From: Bifidobacterium breve
GTDB taxonomy: Bacteria; Actinomycetota; Thermoleophilia; Solirubrobacterales; Solirubrobacteraceae
Length of the DNA stretch: 64,000 nucleotides
Direction of reading: 5' to 3'
Assembly: GCA_945878865.1 (NCBI GenBank)
Contig: CAMCUD010000003.1
Coordinates: forward strand, 124,001-188,000
Below the pieces are notes generated by a model. It was not told the origin of the DNA. It searched no databases and saw only the letters and a program-made list of their open reading frames with translations. Shown here one piece after another: positions 25,178-33,715 of the stretch; positions within the stretch are counted from its first letter, which is position 1; the number at the start of each line of letters is the position of its first letter. The translations under genes were made by a program, and so were the position numbers.

Positions 25178-25717
25178 GTGGACGCCGGGGAAGCCAAGCG
25201 CAAGCTCGACGAGGACTTCGCCGCCCTCTACAAGGCGCATCTGCGCGACGTCTACTCGTACTCGTACTACCGGGTGGGCAACCACCACGACGCCGAGGAC
25301 CTCACCGAGCAGACGTTCCTGCAGGCCTACCGGCACTTCGAGCGCGCGCAGCAGGAGTCGGACGGCCGGCCGCTGCGCCCGTGGCTCATCCGCATTGCGC
25401 ACAACCTCGCCGCGAACCTCTACCGCGACCGCTCGCGCAAGCCGCAGACGCCGATCGACGACACGCAGCACCTGTCGGCGACGCACACGACGGAGGACCT
25501 CGTCGAGGGGCGGGACGAGCTCGCGCGGGTACTGGAGGGCGTCAAGGAGCTGCCGGACGACCGGCGGGAGGCGCTCATCATGCGCTTCGCGCTGGGCATG
25601 GACAACCGCGAGATCGCGCGCGCCATGGGGAAGACCGACGGCGCGACGAAGGTGCTCATCCATCGTGCGATCAAACAGCTGCAGGAGGTGATGGAGCGTG
25701 ACCACGGACGCCTATGA
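25178..25717 (+). CDS. ECF-type RNA polymerase sigma factor
   Basis: 179 aa. Region 2 (FAALYKAHLRDVYSYSYYRV through DAEDLTEQTFLQAY) and region 4 (LPDDRREALIMRFALGMDN, then REIARAMGKTDGATKVLIHR) are both clear, with a short linker and no extra domains. GTG at 25178 is the likely start. The next gene overlaps it by 20 bases and encodes a small membrane protein without the HxxxCxxC zinc motif of many anti-sigma factors. Target promoters are not visible. Confidence 0.92.
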   Translation: MDAGEAKRKLDEDFAALYKAHLRDVYSYSYYRVGNHHDAEDLTEQTFLQAYRHFERAQQESDGRPLRPWLIRIAHNLAANLYRDRSRKPQTPIDDTQHLSATHTTEDLVEGRDELARVLEGVKELPDDRREALIMRFALGMDNREIARAMGKTDGATKVLIHRAIKQLQEVMERDHGRL

Positions 25718-26042
25718 CGTCGAGGCGCTGCTGCGCCGCGCGTTCACCCCCGTCGAGCCGCCCGAGCGGCTGTCCGAGCGGCTGGATTCCACGCTGCAGT
25801 CGCTCACGGACGCCTCCCTCGACGAGCTCGAGGGCTGGGAGCTGCGCGCGATGAAGGACCCGCGCAACTGGGTGCGCCCTGTCGCCGCTGCGGCGGTGGG
25901 CGCGTCCGCAGGCACGGCGCTCGTGGTCCTGCGCGTGCGCGCGTCGCAGAAGAAGAAGCAGCAGTCGCGCAACCCGGCCATCCAGGCGCGCAAGACGGCC
26001 GACGCCGTCGCCGCCGAGGCGCGCAAGCTCCTGCGCCGCTGA
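25698..26042 (+). CDS. Small single-pass membrane protein, possible anti-sigma partner
   Basis: 114 aa from GTG, overlapping the sigma gene by 20 bases. The N-terminal half is acidic and helical (residues 1-50), a single hydrophobic helix spans about 63-80 (PVAAAAVGASAGTALVVL), and a short, very basic tail with KKKQQ follows. No zinc-binding anti-sigma motif. The overlap suggests a paired function with the sigma factor, so an anti-sigma role is possible but unproved. Confidence 0.75.
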   Translation: MTTDAYDVEALLRRAFTPVEPPERLSERLDSTLQSLTDASLDELEGWELRAMKDPRNWVRPVAAAAVGASAGTALVVLRVRASQKKKQQSRNPAIQARKTADAVAAEARKLLRR

Positions 26043-26096
26043 TCTGGCGCACCTGCTTCAGGCGCGCTTAGGAAACCGCTGCTAGCTTCGCCGTCG

Positions 26097-26945
26097 ATGG
26101 CGACCGTGGGCACTCAGACCTGTTACCGGCACCCGAACCGCGAGACGAACGTCTCGTGCTCGTCGTGCGGCCGGCCGATCTGCCCGGACTGCATGACGCC
26201 GACGCCCGTCGGCATGCGCTGCCCGGAGTGCAGCAAGCAGCGCACCGAGGTGCGGACGATGGCGTCGACGCGCACGGAGCCGACGCTGACGATCGTGCTC
26301 ATCGCGATCAACGTGCTGGTGTACCTCGCCGAGACGCTGGGCGGCACGGGGCTGCAGGGCAGCGGCACGGTCTTCCAGCGCGGCGCGCTCTACGGGCCCC
26401 TCGTCGCCGACGGCGAGTGGTACCGCCTCATCACCGGCGGGTTCCTGCACTCGGGGATCCTGCACATCGGCTTCAACATGTATCTGCTGTGGTTGCTCGG
26501 CTCGATGATGGAGCCGGCGATCGGCAGGCTGCGGTTCGGCGCGCTGTACTTCACGTCGCTGCTCGGCGGCTCACTCGGCGTGATGCTGCTCGACCCCGAC
26601 CGGGTCACGGTCGGCGCGTCGGGCGCCGTCTTCGGCCTCATCGCCGCGGGCTTCCTCGTCGAGCGGGCGCAGGGGATCGGCCTCTTCCAGTCGTCGCTCG
26701 GCATGCTGCTCGTCCTCAACCTCGTGATCACGTTCATCATCCCCGGCATCTCGATCGGCGGGCACATCGGCGGCATGATCGTCGGCGGCATCTGCGGCTA
26801 CCTCATGCTCGTGTGGGCCCCGCGCCAGGCGAGCAAGCAGGCGGGGAACATCGCGCTGGGCGTGACGATCGGGCTCGGGGTGGCCTCAGCCATCGCCGCC
26901 ATCTGGGCGGCGAACTACGCCGTCACCAACGGCGCCGTGATCTGA
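26097..26945 (+). CDS. Rhomboid protease with N-terminal B-box-type zinc finger
   Basis: 282 aa. The first 45 residues hold CYRHPNRETNVSCSSC, CPDC and RCPEC, a B-box-like zinc finger. Then come six membrane helices with GEWYRLITGGFLH, GASGAVFGL (catalytic Ser) and the His in GGHIGG, the Ser-His dyad of intramembrane proteases, and the helix-4 Asn in GFNMYLL. It cleaves single-pass membrane proteins inside the bilayer. No sigma/anti-sigma link can be proved, though rhomboid next to an ECF pair is suggestive. Confidence 0.93.
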   Translation: MATVGTQTCYRHPNRETNVSCSSCGRPICPDCMTPTPVGMRCPECSKQRTEVRTMASTRTEPTLTIVLIAINVLVYLAETLGGTGLQGSGTVFQRGALYGPLVADGEWYRLITGGFLHSGILHIGFNMYLLWLLGSMMEPAIGRLRFGALYFTSLLGGSLGVMLLDPDRVTVGASGAVFGLIAAGFLVERAQGIGLFQSSLGMLLVLNLVITFIIPGISIGGHIGGMIVGGICGYLMLVWAPRQASKQAGNIALGVTIGLGVASAIAAIWAANYAVTNGAVI

Positions 26946-27093
26946 GCGGCGTCGGCCGGCCGCTGGGGCTTCGGCCCGGCCGCGCGGCGCCGGCGTCCCG
27001 GCAGCGGCGTGTCGCACACCGGGCACGGCTCGGCGGCCGAGGAGGGGCGCGGTACACGCGGGTCGCGCAGTCGTGGCATCGGACGTAGGGCAT
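26915..27093 (-). pseudogene. Small zinc-ribbon protein with an apparent frameshift
   Basis: From ATG at 27093 the reverse strand encodes [16 protein letters not shown], a start typical of small zinc-ribbon proteins. The reading then loses sense, but the other frame immediately continues as PSSAAEPCPVCDTPLPGRR and ends at TAG 26915. Together they form CxxC...CxxC, a ribbon of about 59 residues. One missing C in the run at 27047-27044 would join them. It overlaps the convergent rhomboid 3' end by 31 bases. Either a real mutation or a base-calling error. Confidence 0.65.
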
Positions 27094-27220
27094 CGGTGAG
27101 GTTCCTGGATTCGTGTGCCTGCCCCTACAACGGGGAACCCGCAGAAAGTTCACGCCTCTTCCGAAGATTTCTCGATGCGCGGGCTCATACGATGCTGAGA
27201 CCCGTCCCGAGGAGTGCCAG

Positions 27221-28588
27221 ATGGCCGACGCGCGCACGCAGTTCCTGCTCACGGAAGACCGGATCCCCACGCACTGGGTGAACATCGCCCCGGACCTTCC
27301 CGGCGAGCCGCTCCCGCCACTGCACCCGGGCACCCATGAGCCCGCTGGTCCGGACGACCTCACGCCGATCTTCCCGATCGCGCTCATCGAGCAGGAGATG
27401 AGCCCGCACCCGGACGTCGAGATTCCCGAGGAGGTGCGCGAGGCCTACAAGCTCTGGCGCCCGACGCCGCTGCACCGCGCGCGCAATCTCGAGAAGGCGC
27501 TCGGCACACCCGCGCACATCTACTACAAGTACGAGGGCGTCTCGCCAGCCGGCAGCCACAAGCCCAACTCGGCGATCCCCCAGGCGTACGAGAACGCGAA
27601 GGCCGGGGTCAAGAAGCTCGTCACCGAGACCGGCGCGGGGCAGTGGGGCTCCTCGCTGGCGTTCGCGTCCTCGCTGTTCGGCCTGGAGTGCGAGGTCTTC
27701 ATGGTCGGCTCCTCGTACGACCAGAAGCCCTACCGCCGGTCGATGATGCAGACCTGGGGCGCGACGGTGCATCGCTCCCCGTCGCCGCTGACCGAGGCCG
27801 GCCGAGCGCAGGCGGCGAACGAGACCGGTTCGCTGGGCATCGCCATCAGCGAGGCGGTAGAGATCGCCGCGCAGTCCGACGACGCGAACTACGCGCTCGG
27901 CAGCGTCCTGAGCCACGTCTGCCTGCACCAGACGGTGATCGGCCAGGAGACCATCGCGCAGATGGAGATGGCCGGCGAGGAGCCCGACGTCGTCATCGGC
28001 TGCGTCGGCGGAGGCTCGAACTTCGCGGGGCTCGCGTTCCCGTGGCTGCGGCGCAACCTGCGTGAGGGCAAAAGCGTGCGGTTCGTCGGCGCCGAGCCGG
28101 CGGCGTGCCCGACGCTGACGAAGGGCGTCTACGCCTACGACTTCGGCGACACCGTCGGCTTGACCCCGCTCATGCCGATGTACACGCTGGGCCACGACTT
28201 CGTCCCGCCGCCCGTGCACGCCGGCGGCCTGCGCTACCACGGCGACTCGCCGCTGCTCTGCGCGATCGTCAAGGCGGGGCTGATCGGCGCGAAGGCTGTG
28301 CGCCAGAACCCGACGTTCGAGGCGGCGATCCAGTTCTCGCGGACCGAGGGGATCATCCCCGCGCCGGAGTCCGCGCACGCGATCCGCGTCGCGATCGACG
28401 AGGCGCTCGAAGCCAAGGAGGCGGGGGAGGAGCGGGTCATCCTGTTCGGCCTGTCCGGCCACGGGCACTTCGACCTCGCCGCGTACGACGCGTACCTGGC
28501 GGGCACGCTCGAGGACCCGGAGTTCGACGAGGCGGGAGCGCACGCGGCGATCGAGAAGCTGCCGGAGGGGCTGCCGGCGATCGCGTGA
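27221..28588 (+). CDS. Tryptophan synthase beta-like protein (TrpB2 type)
   Basis: 455 aa PLP enzyme. The cofactor Lys is in [10 protein letters not shown] and the phosphate loop in [10 protein letters not shown], with [11 protein letters not shown] and a long N-terminal extension typical of TrpB2 rather than TrpB1. TrpB2 proteins condense indole or a like nucleophile with serine or phosphoserine. No trpA or other trp gene is near, so it is a stand-alone enzyme. ATG at 27221 follows CGAGGAGTG; TACGAT at 27188-27193 is a possible -10. Confidence 0.9.
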   Translation: MADARTQFLLTEDRIPTHWVNIAPDLPGEPLPPLHPGTHEPAGPDDLTPIFPIALIEQEMSPHPDVEIPEEVREAYKLWRPTPLHRARNLEKALGTPAHIYYKYEGVSPAGSHKPNSAIPQAYENAKAGVKKLVTETGAGQWGSSLAFASSLFGLECEVFMVGSSYDQKPYRRSMMQTWGATVHRSPSPLTEAGRAQAANETGSLGIAISEAVEIAAQSDDANYALGSVLSHVCLHQTVIGQETIAQMEMAGEEPDVVIGCVGGGSNFAGLAFPWLRRNLREGKSVRFVGAEPAACPTLTKGVYAYDFGDTVGLTPLMPMYTLGHDFVPPPVHAGGLRYHGDSPLLCAIVKAGLIGAKAVRQNPTFEAAIQFSRTEGIIPAPESAHAIRVAIDEALEAKEAGEERVILFGLSGHGHFDLAAYDAYLAGTLEDPEFDEAGAHAAIEKLPEGLPAIA

Positions 28589-28591
28589 GCG

Positions 28592-29518
28592 TCAGCCCAC
28601 CGCGCCGTACAGCTCGACCTCGCGGATCTCCGCGCCGGACTCCGGCAGGGGCACGCGGTCGGGGTGCAGGATGTGGCCGAGGAGCTCCAGCCCGTCGATG
28701 AGCCGCGGGCCGGGGCGGGAGAAGTACGCCGAGCCGTCGACCGCCACGATCCGCGGCACGCCCGTCTCGCGCAGCGCGTCGGCGTAGCGCATGGCCTCAT
28801 CGTGGGCGCGATCGAGGTCGTAGCCGCAGGGCATGCACACGATGACGTCGGGGTTCGAGGCGGCGACGAGCTCCCACGTGGACTGCTCGGAGTGCTCACC
28901 GGCGAACCCGAGCGCGTCGATGCCGCCGGCCATCTCGATGAGCTGCGGAGTCCAGTGCCCGGCGATGAAGACGGGATCGAACCACTCGATCGCTGCCACC
29001 CGCGGCTTCTCGGCGCCGCGCACCGCAAGGCGCACGGCGTCGGCCCGGCCGGCCGTGCGGGAGATGAGATCGAGCGCGGCATCCTTCGCGCCCGTGACCT
29101 GGGCGATCGTACGAACGTCCGCGAGCGTCTCGCCGTACGTCGTCGGGTCCAGCGCGACGACGCGGGGGCAGGACGGCAGGGTCTGCGCGAGCGCTTCGAC
29201 GTCCTCGACGTCCACCGCGCACACCGGGCAGAGGCCCTGCGTGACGATGAGATCGGGCTCCAGCGCGCGCACCGCGTCCTCGTCGAGCTCGTAGATGGGG
29301 TCGCCGCCCTGCGTCGCCTCGCGCACGGCTGCGTCGATCTCGCGCGCCGACGCCGGCTCGTCGCGGTCGGCGAACGGGAGCTTGTCGCGTGTGACCTTCG
29401 GCAGCTCCTGCGCCGCGATGGGATAGTCACACTCGTGCGTCACCGCCACGACCTGATCACCCAGTCCCAGGGCGAACAGCAATTCCGTGGCGTGGGGTAC
29501 GAGGCTGACGATCCGCAT
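28592..29518 (-). CDS. Cobalamin-type substrate-binding protein (BtuF-like), no signal peptide
   Basis: 308 aa, two lobes joined by a long helix as in BtuF. MRIVSLVPHATELLFALG and THECDYP are typical of the subgroup, as is the Cys pair in QGLCPVCAV. There is no secretion signal, and no permease or ATPase beside it, so it may act in the cytosol or serve a remote transporter. It is divergent from the PCD gene by only 18 bases, and its stop lies 3 bases after the convergent trpB2. Confidence 0.85.
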   Translation of the reverse strand: MRIVSLVPHATELLFALGLGDQVVAVTHECDYPIAAQELPKVTRDKLPFADRDEPASAREIDAAVREATQGGDPIYELDEDAVRALEPDLIVTQGLCPVCAVDVEDVEALAQTLPSCPRVVALDPTTYGETLADVRTIAQVTGAKDAALDLISRTAGRADAVRLAVRGAEKPRVAAIEWFDPVFIAGHWTPQLIEMAGGIDALGFAGEHSEQSTWELVAASNPDVIVCMPCGYDLDRAHDEAMRYADALRETGVPRIVAVDGSAYFSRPGPRLIDGLELLGHILHPDRVPLPESGAEIREVELYGAVG

Positions 29519-29536
29519 CCGAGCCAAGGAGACTAG

Positions 29537-29815
29537 ATGGCACTGCTGCACGACGAGGCGATCGAAGCGCTGCTGGAGGGAACCTCGTGGCGGAAGGACG
29601 GACGCACCATCGTCCGCGACTTCGAGTTCGCCAACTTCAACGACGCGGTGGCCTTCGTCAACCGCGTGGCGGTGGACGCCGACAAGGCCGATCACCATCC
29701 GGACATCCTCATCCACAGCTACCGCAAGGTGCAGATCCGGATCTCGACCCACACCGAGGGCGGGATCACCATGCGCGACGTGGAGCTCGCGAAGGCGATC
29801 GACACGGTGGTGTAG
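29537..29815 (+). CDS. 4a-hydroxytetrahydrobiopterin dehydratase (PCD/DCoH)
   Basis: 92 aa, the full family length. The signature DFEFANFNDAVAFVN, the catalytic DHHPDILIHSYRKV (His-His and later His) and STHTEGGIT are present. It dehydrates the carbinolamine formed by pterin-dependent hydroxylases. AAGGAG at 29527-29532 precedes the ATG. No aromatic amino acid hydroxylase is in the window, so the protein may serve another pterin or molybdopterin reaction. Confidence 0.93.
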   Translation: MALLHDEAIEALLEGTSWRKDGRTIVRDFEFANFNDAVAFVNRVAVDADKADHHPDILIHSYRKVQIRISTHTEGGITMRDVELAKAIDTVV

Positions 29816-29898
29816 TCGGCCGGTGCTACCTTTGCGCAGCACCCGTCCATGAACGACGACCAACCTCGAAGTCGCGGCTCCAGGCGCCGCGCTAGCGC

Positions 29899-31245
29899 AT
29901 GACCGCGATCCTGCTCGCCGCGGTCTTCCTGCTCGTCCTGCTCAACGGGTTCTTCGTCGCGGGCGAGTTCGCGCTGGTCCGCTGCCGCAAGCAGCGGGTC
30001 GACGCGTTCGTCGAGGAGGGCCGGCGCGGCGCTGCGCGGCTGCGGTACCAGCTCGATCACATGAGCGAGTACCTGTCGGCCTGCCAGTTCGGCATCACCC
30101 TCGCCTCGCTGGGCATCGGCTTCCTGGGTGAACCCGCGATCGCCTCGATCTTCGAGCCGTGGCTCGGCGACGTCGTCAGCCACGGCGCGTCGGTGATCAT
30201 CGCGATCGCGATCTCGTACCTGCTCGTCACCTCGTTGCACATCACCGTCGGCGAGCAGGTGCCGAAGATCTACGCGATCGTCAACGCCGAGGCGGTGGGG
30301 CTGCGGATCGCGCGCCCGCTGCACGCGTTCACCGTGTCCATGCGGCCGTTCATCTCGCTGCTCAACAGCGCGAGCAACGGGATGCTCCGGCTCGTCGGCA
30401 TCAAGGCGGACGCCGGGTTCGAGGAGGGATCGAGCCCGCAGGAGCTGCGTGCGCTCATCGCCCAATCGCGCGCCGGCGGGCATCTGGACCCGGGCGAGGC
30501 GGGGATGCTCTCGGGCGTCTTCCACCTCCACGAGCAGGAAGCCCGGCAGGTCATGACGCCGATCCCGGCGGTCGTGACGGTGGACGTCGCGGAGAACGTC
30601 GAGGACGCGCTGCGCCGCTGTGTCTCGTCCGGCCACACCCGCCTGGTCGTCATCGAGAACGACGACAAGGACCGCGTGCGCGGCATCGTGCACTCGAATT
30701 CGCTCGTGAGCCTGCTCATGACCGACGGGCCGACCACGTCGCTCGACAAGGTGGTGCGCGACGCGATGATCGTCCCCGAGACGAAGGCGCTCGACGACCT
30801 GCTCGCCGACCTGCAGCGCGAGCGGACGTCGATCGCGGTCGTCGCCGACGAGTACGGCCGGGTGGCCGGCATCGTGACGGTGGAGGACATCGTCGAAGAG
30901 GTCGTCGGCGAGATCGAGGACGAGACCGACCCGGCGGGCGGCGGCATCCGGCGCCTGGCCAACGGGGACTGGTTCGTCCGCGGCCACGTCGCGGTGACCG
31001 ACCTCGTCGACCACGGCCTGCACCTGCCCGCCGACAGCGACGCGTACAACTCCGTCGGCGGTTTCGTGTTCGCCGAACTCGGCCGGCTGCCGCGCCGGGG
31101 CGACACGGTCCTGGCCAACGGGTACTCCATCCGCGTGGAGTCCGTGCGTGAGAACCGCATCGAGGCGGTCCGCATCCGCGAGCGCGGGCCGGCCGGCGGC
31201 CCGACCGCGTCGGGGGCGGCCGGTCCTGGATCTCCGGGATTCTGA
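29899..31245 (+). CDS. CNNM/CorC-type membrane protein (DUF21-CBS-CorC_HlyC)
   Basis: 448 aa. An N-terminal DUF21 domain with three to four membrane helices (NGFFVAGEFALVRCRKQRV, ASLGIGFLGEPAIA, then GEQVPKIYAI), two CBS repeats (about 205-330; RQVMTPIP, TSIAVVADEYGRVAGIVTVEDI) and a CorC_HlyC tail. Family members move or regulate divalent cations, chiefly Mg2+, and were once called hemolysins. An 83-base gap separates it from PCD; it is followed by a terminator hairpin. Confidence 0.93.
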   Translation: MTAILLAAVFLLVLLNGFFVAGEFALVRCRKQRVDAFVEEGRRGAARLRYQLDHMSEYLSACQFGITLASLGIGFLGEPAIASIFEPWLGDVVSHGASVIIAIAISYLLVTSLHITVGEQVPKIYAIVNAEAVGLRIARPLHAFTVSMRPFISLLNSASNGMLRLVGIKADAGFEEGSSPQELRALIAQSRAGGHLDPGEAGMLSGVFHLHEQEARQVMTPIPAVVTVDVAENVEDALRRCVSSGHTRLVVIENDDKDRVRGIVHSNSLVSLLMTDGPTTSLDKVVRDAMIVPETKALDDLLADLQRERTSIAVVADEYGRVAGIVTVEDIVEEVVGEIEDETDPAGGGIRRLANGDWFVRGHVAVTDLVDHGLHLPADSDAYNSVGGFVFAELGRLPRRGDTVLANGYSIRVESVRENRIEAVRIRERGPAGGPTASGAAGPGSPGF

Positions 31246-31256
31246 GGTCAGAAACA

Positions 31257-31283
31257 CGACGGGCCCGCTGAGCGGGCCCGTCG
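31257..31283. terminator. Bidirectional hairpin between convergent genes
   Basis: CGACGGGCCCGC and GCGGGCCCGTCG form a perfect 12-pair stem with the three-base loop TGA. It lies 12 bases after the CorC-type stop and about 110 after the end of the hydroxyacyl-CoA dehydrogenase gene on the other strand. Reverse-strand flank GTGTTTC gives a short T tract; the forward flank has none. The 31284-31391 remainder shows nothing further. Confidence 0.75.
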
Positions 31284-31391
31284 CAGCTTCACTGAGGGAG
31301 GAGGGTCACGTCGCGTTTCCACACGCCGCACGAGAAGATTCCCGCGCCCCCCTCAACGGTTCCTAAACCTCAGCTGACGATCAGGTGAAGA

Positions 31392-32189
31392 TCAGTAGCT
31401 GGCGTACAGGCCGCTGCCCGTCTTGCGGCCGAGCTTGCCCTCGGCGAGCAGGTCGCGCAGGCGCTGCGGCACGTCCGCGCCGATCGCGTCGCCGATCGCC
31501 ACCGACACGTCGATGCCGACGAGGTCGATCAGCGCGAGCGGCCCCATCGGGTGCCCGGCGCCGAGCTTCATCGCGGTGTCGATGGACTCGGACGGCAGCC
31601 CCGTCTCGTCCTGGAGCACCACCGCGCTGAACAGGTACGGGAACAGGAGGCGGTTGACGACGAAACCCGGGACGTCCGGGATCTCGACGGGCTCCTTCTC
31701 CAGGGCCTCGCACAGCGCCTTCGCCCGATCGCGCACGCCCGGCGCGGCCGCGTTGGGGTAGATGAGCTCGACGAGCTTCATCCGCGGGACCGGGTTGAAA
31801 ACGTGCAGGCCGACGAAGCGCTCGGCCGCACCGGAGGCGGCGGCGAGCTTCTCGACGGACAGCGAGGACGTGGTGGTCGCCACGACGACGTCGTCGCCGG
31901 TGCGCGAGGCGAGCTGCTCGAGGAGCGGCTCCTTGGCCTCGTAGCTCTCAGCGATCGCCTCGACGACGAACGACGCACCGTCGACGAGCTCACCCAGGTC
32001 CTGGACGACCGTGACGGCGGACGGGTCGACGCCCTCCATCCGGCTGATGAACTTGTCGATGCTCTTGCGCGCGCGCTCGGCCGACGCGTCGCTGCGCGCC
32101 CAGAGCTTCACGGGGCCGTTCGCGGCGGCGACGGCCGCCAGGCCGGCCGCGATCGTGCCGCTGCCGGCGATCGCGAGTGTTTCTGCCAC
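31392..32189 (-). CDS. 3-hydroxyacyl-CoA dehydrogenase
   Basis: 265 aa, slightly short for the family because the N-terminal Rossmann domain is compact. The NAD loop is AGSGTIAAGLA, the catalytic His-Glu region is GLHVFNPVPRMKLVELI, and the C-terminal helical domain begins VPGFVVNRLLFPYL. It oxidises 3-hydroxyacyl-CoA to the 3-oxo form (fatty-acid oxidation or, in the HbdA sense, hydroxybutyryl-CoA). No hydratase or thiolase is adjacent. Confidence 0.92.
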   Translation of the reverse strand: MAETLAIAGSGTIAAGLAAVAAANGPVKLWARSDASAERARKSIDKFISRMEGVDPSAVTVVQDLGELVDGASFVVEAIAESYEAKEPLLEQLASRTGDDVVVATTTSSLSVEKLAAASGAAERFVGLHVFNPVPRMKLVELIYPNAAAPGVRDRAKALCEALEKEPVEIPDVPGFVVNRLLFPYLFSAVVLQDETGLPSESIDTAMKLGAGHPMGPLALIDLVGIDVSVAIGDAIGADVPQRLRDLLAEGKLGRKTGSGLYASY

Positions 32190-32301
32190 GGTGTCTCCTC
32201 GGTGGACTGGTCGGTCAGACAGGTGGCCGGGAAGGGTAGGGAGCCGTGACGAATCGTGTCATCCGACCCGCACCATGAGGCTCAGTCCGTACTCTGGTGT
32301 C

Positions 32302-33660
32302 ATGCGATGGGGAGTGGGCGTCCTGGCGACGGCGTGCCTTCTCGCGGGGGTCGTGACGGCTCCCGCGCACGCGGCGCGTGCCCTGCCTGCCGATCGGTTC
32401 ACGAACAGCGTGGGCGTCAACACGCACGTGATGTTCCACGACACGCCGTACAAGGACCTCGATGCGACGCTCACGGCGCTGCAGTGGCTCGGCGTCCGGC
32501 AGGTCCGCGACGGGGTGAGCGCCCCGCCGCCTCCGCGCGGCACGTGGTACCGCCGCGAGCAGCATCGTCGGTTCGTCGCGCTGTCGCGCGCGGGCGTCCG
32601 GCTCGACCTCATCGTGGGCGGCCCCGACCAGGACGGCGACACCCTCGACGCTCGGATCGGTCTGATCCGGGCGATCCCGGGTGTCCGGTCGGTGGAGGGG
32701 CCCAACGAATGGGATCGCAACGGCGGCGACGGATGGGCGGCGACCCTGCCCGACCTGCAGCGGCGTCTCGACGCGGCGATCGACGCCGATCCCATCCTGC
32801 AGGTCCGTGGCGTCGAGGTCGTCGGCCCGAGCTTCGGCACCCTGGAGAACGCCGCCCAGGTGGGCGACCTCTCTGACGCGTTCGACCTCGGCAACCTGCA
32901 TTCCTACTCCGGCGGCCGGCAGCCCGAACAGGCCGAAGTCCAGGGCGCCCAGGCCCTGCCGGACCGGCTGAAGCTCATCCGCGGGCTGAACGGCAGCCGG
33001 CCGACCGTCATCACCGAGACGGGCTTTCACAACGCGGACCGCTCCAACCGCATGCCGGCGACGCCGGAGGACGTCGCGGCGGTCTACACGCTGCGCACCG
33101 TGCTCGAGAACGCGCGGCTCGGCGTCCGGCGCACCTACCTCTACGAGCTGTTCGACTCCTACAGCGATCCGATCGACGTCAACGCCGAGGCGCAGTTCGG
33201 GCTGTTCGACCACGACCGCCAGCCCAAGCCCGCCGCCGCGGCGCTGCGCGCACTGCTGCGCGCCACGCGCGACGGCGGCGCGTCGCCGGCCGGCCGCACG
33301 CTGGCGGTGAAGGCGACGGGGGCGGAGGACCTGCGGATGCTCGTGCTGGCCAAGTCACGTGGACGCTTCGCGGTCGTCGTCTGGCGCGCGGTGCCGCTGT
33401 ACGACCCCGATCTCCGTCAGGACCTGGAGGTCGGCGAGCAGGAGGTGACCGTCGCGCTGGGCAAGCGGTTCGGCGCGGTGCGGGCGCGCCGTCCCGCCGA
33501 GCTCGACGACCCGCAGGAGCGCTGGTCGGACACGGACACGGTGAAGCTGGGGGTCGGCGGGGCGCCCGTCGTGCTCGAGCTGACGCCGGGGCCGGGCGGA
33601 TCGGGCCTGCCCTCGGCGGCGGGGAAGACCGAGATCCGGGTGAAGCTGCCGTTCCTCTGA
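32302..33660 (+). CDS. Secreted glycoside-hydrolase-like protein
   Basis: 452 aa with a signal peptide MRWGVGVLATACLLAG...APAHA. An in-frame ATG at 32275 is a possible alternative start. The mature part looks like a clan-A TIM barrel: VEGPNEWD carries the acid/base Glu after Asn, and VITETGFH the nucleophile Glu, with LYELFD near the C-terminal end of the barrel. A beta domain follows. GH39/GH5-like folds are the closest fit, but substrate is not predictable. Confidence 0.75.
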   Translation: MRWGVGVLATACLLAGVVTAPAHAARALPADRFTNSVGVNTHVMFHDTPYKDLDATLTALQWLGVRQVRDGVSAPPPPRGTWYRREQHRRFVALSRAGVRLDLIVGGPDQDGDTLDARIGLIRAIPGVRSVEGPNEWDRNGGDGWAATLPDLQRRLDAAIDADPILQVRGVEVVGPSFGTLENAAQVGDLSDAFDLGNLHSYSGGRQPEQAEVQGAQALPDRLKLIRGLNGSRPTVITETGFHNADRSNRMPATPEDVAAVYTLRTVLENARLGVRRTYLYELFDSYSDPIDVNAEAQFGLFDHDRQPKPAAAALRALLRATRDGGASPAGRTLAVKATGAEDLRMLVLAKSRGRFAVVVWRAVPLYDPDLRQDLEVGEQEVTVALGKRFGAVRARRPAELDDPQERWSDTDTVKLGVGGAPVVLELTPGPGGSGLPSAAGKTEIRVKLPFL

Positions 33661-33677
33661 CGGGCGTCAGCAGTCCC

Positions 33678-33706
33678 ACTGACAATTTCATCAGTCTTGA
33701 TAGTGT
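33678..33706 (+). promoter_or_regulatory. Promoter and operator of the amidohydrolase pair
   Basis: CTGACA (33679-33684), 16 bases, and TAGTGT (33701-33706); the -10 ends 9 bases before ATG 33716. ACTGA and TCAGT (33678-33682 and 33691-33695) are perfect inverted repeats over the -35. The string TGACAATTTCATCAGT matches TGACAACTTCATCAGT at 4279-4294 at 15 of 16 positions. Same position relative to the promoter in both, so a common regulator is likely. Confidence 0.6.
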
Positions 33707-33715
33707 CGTCGACGG

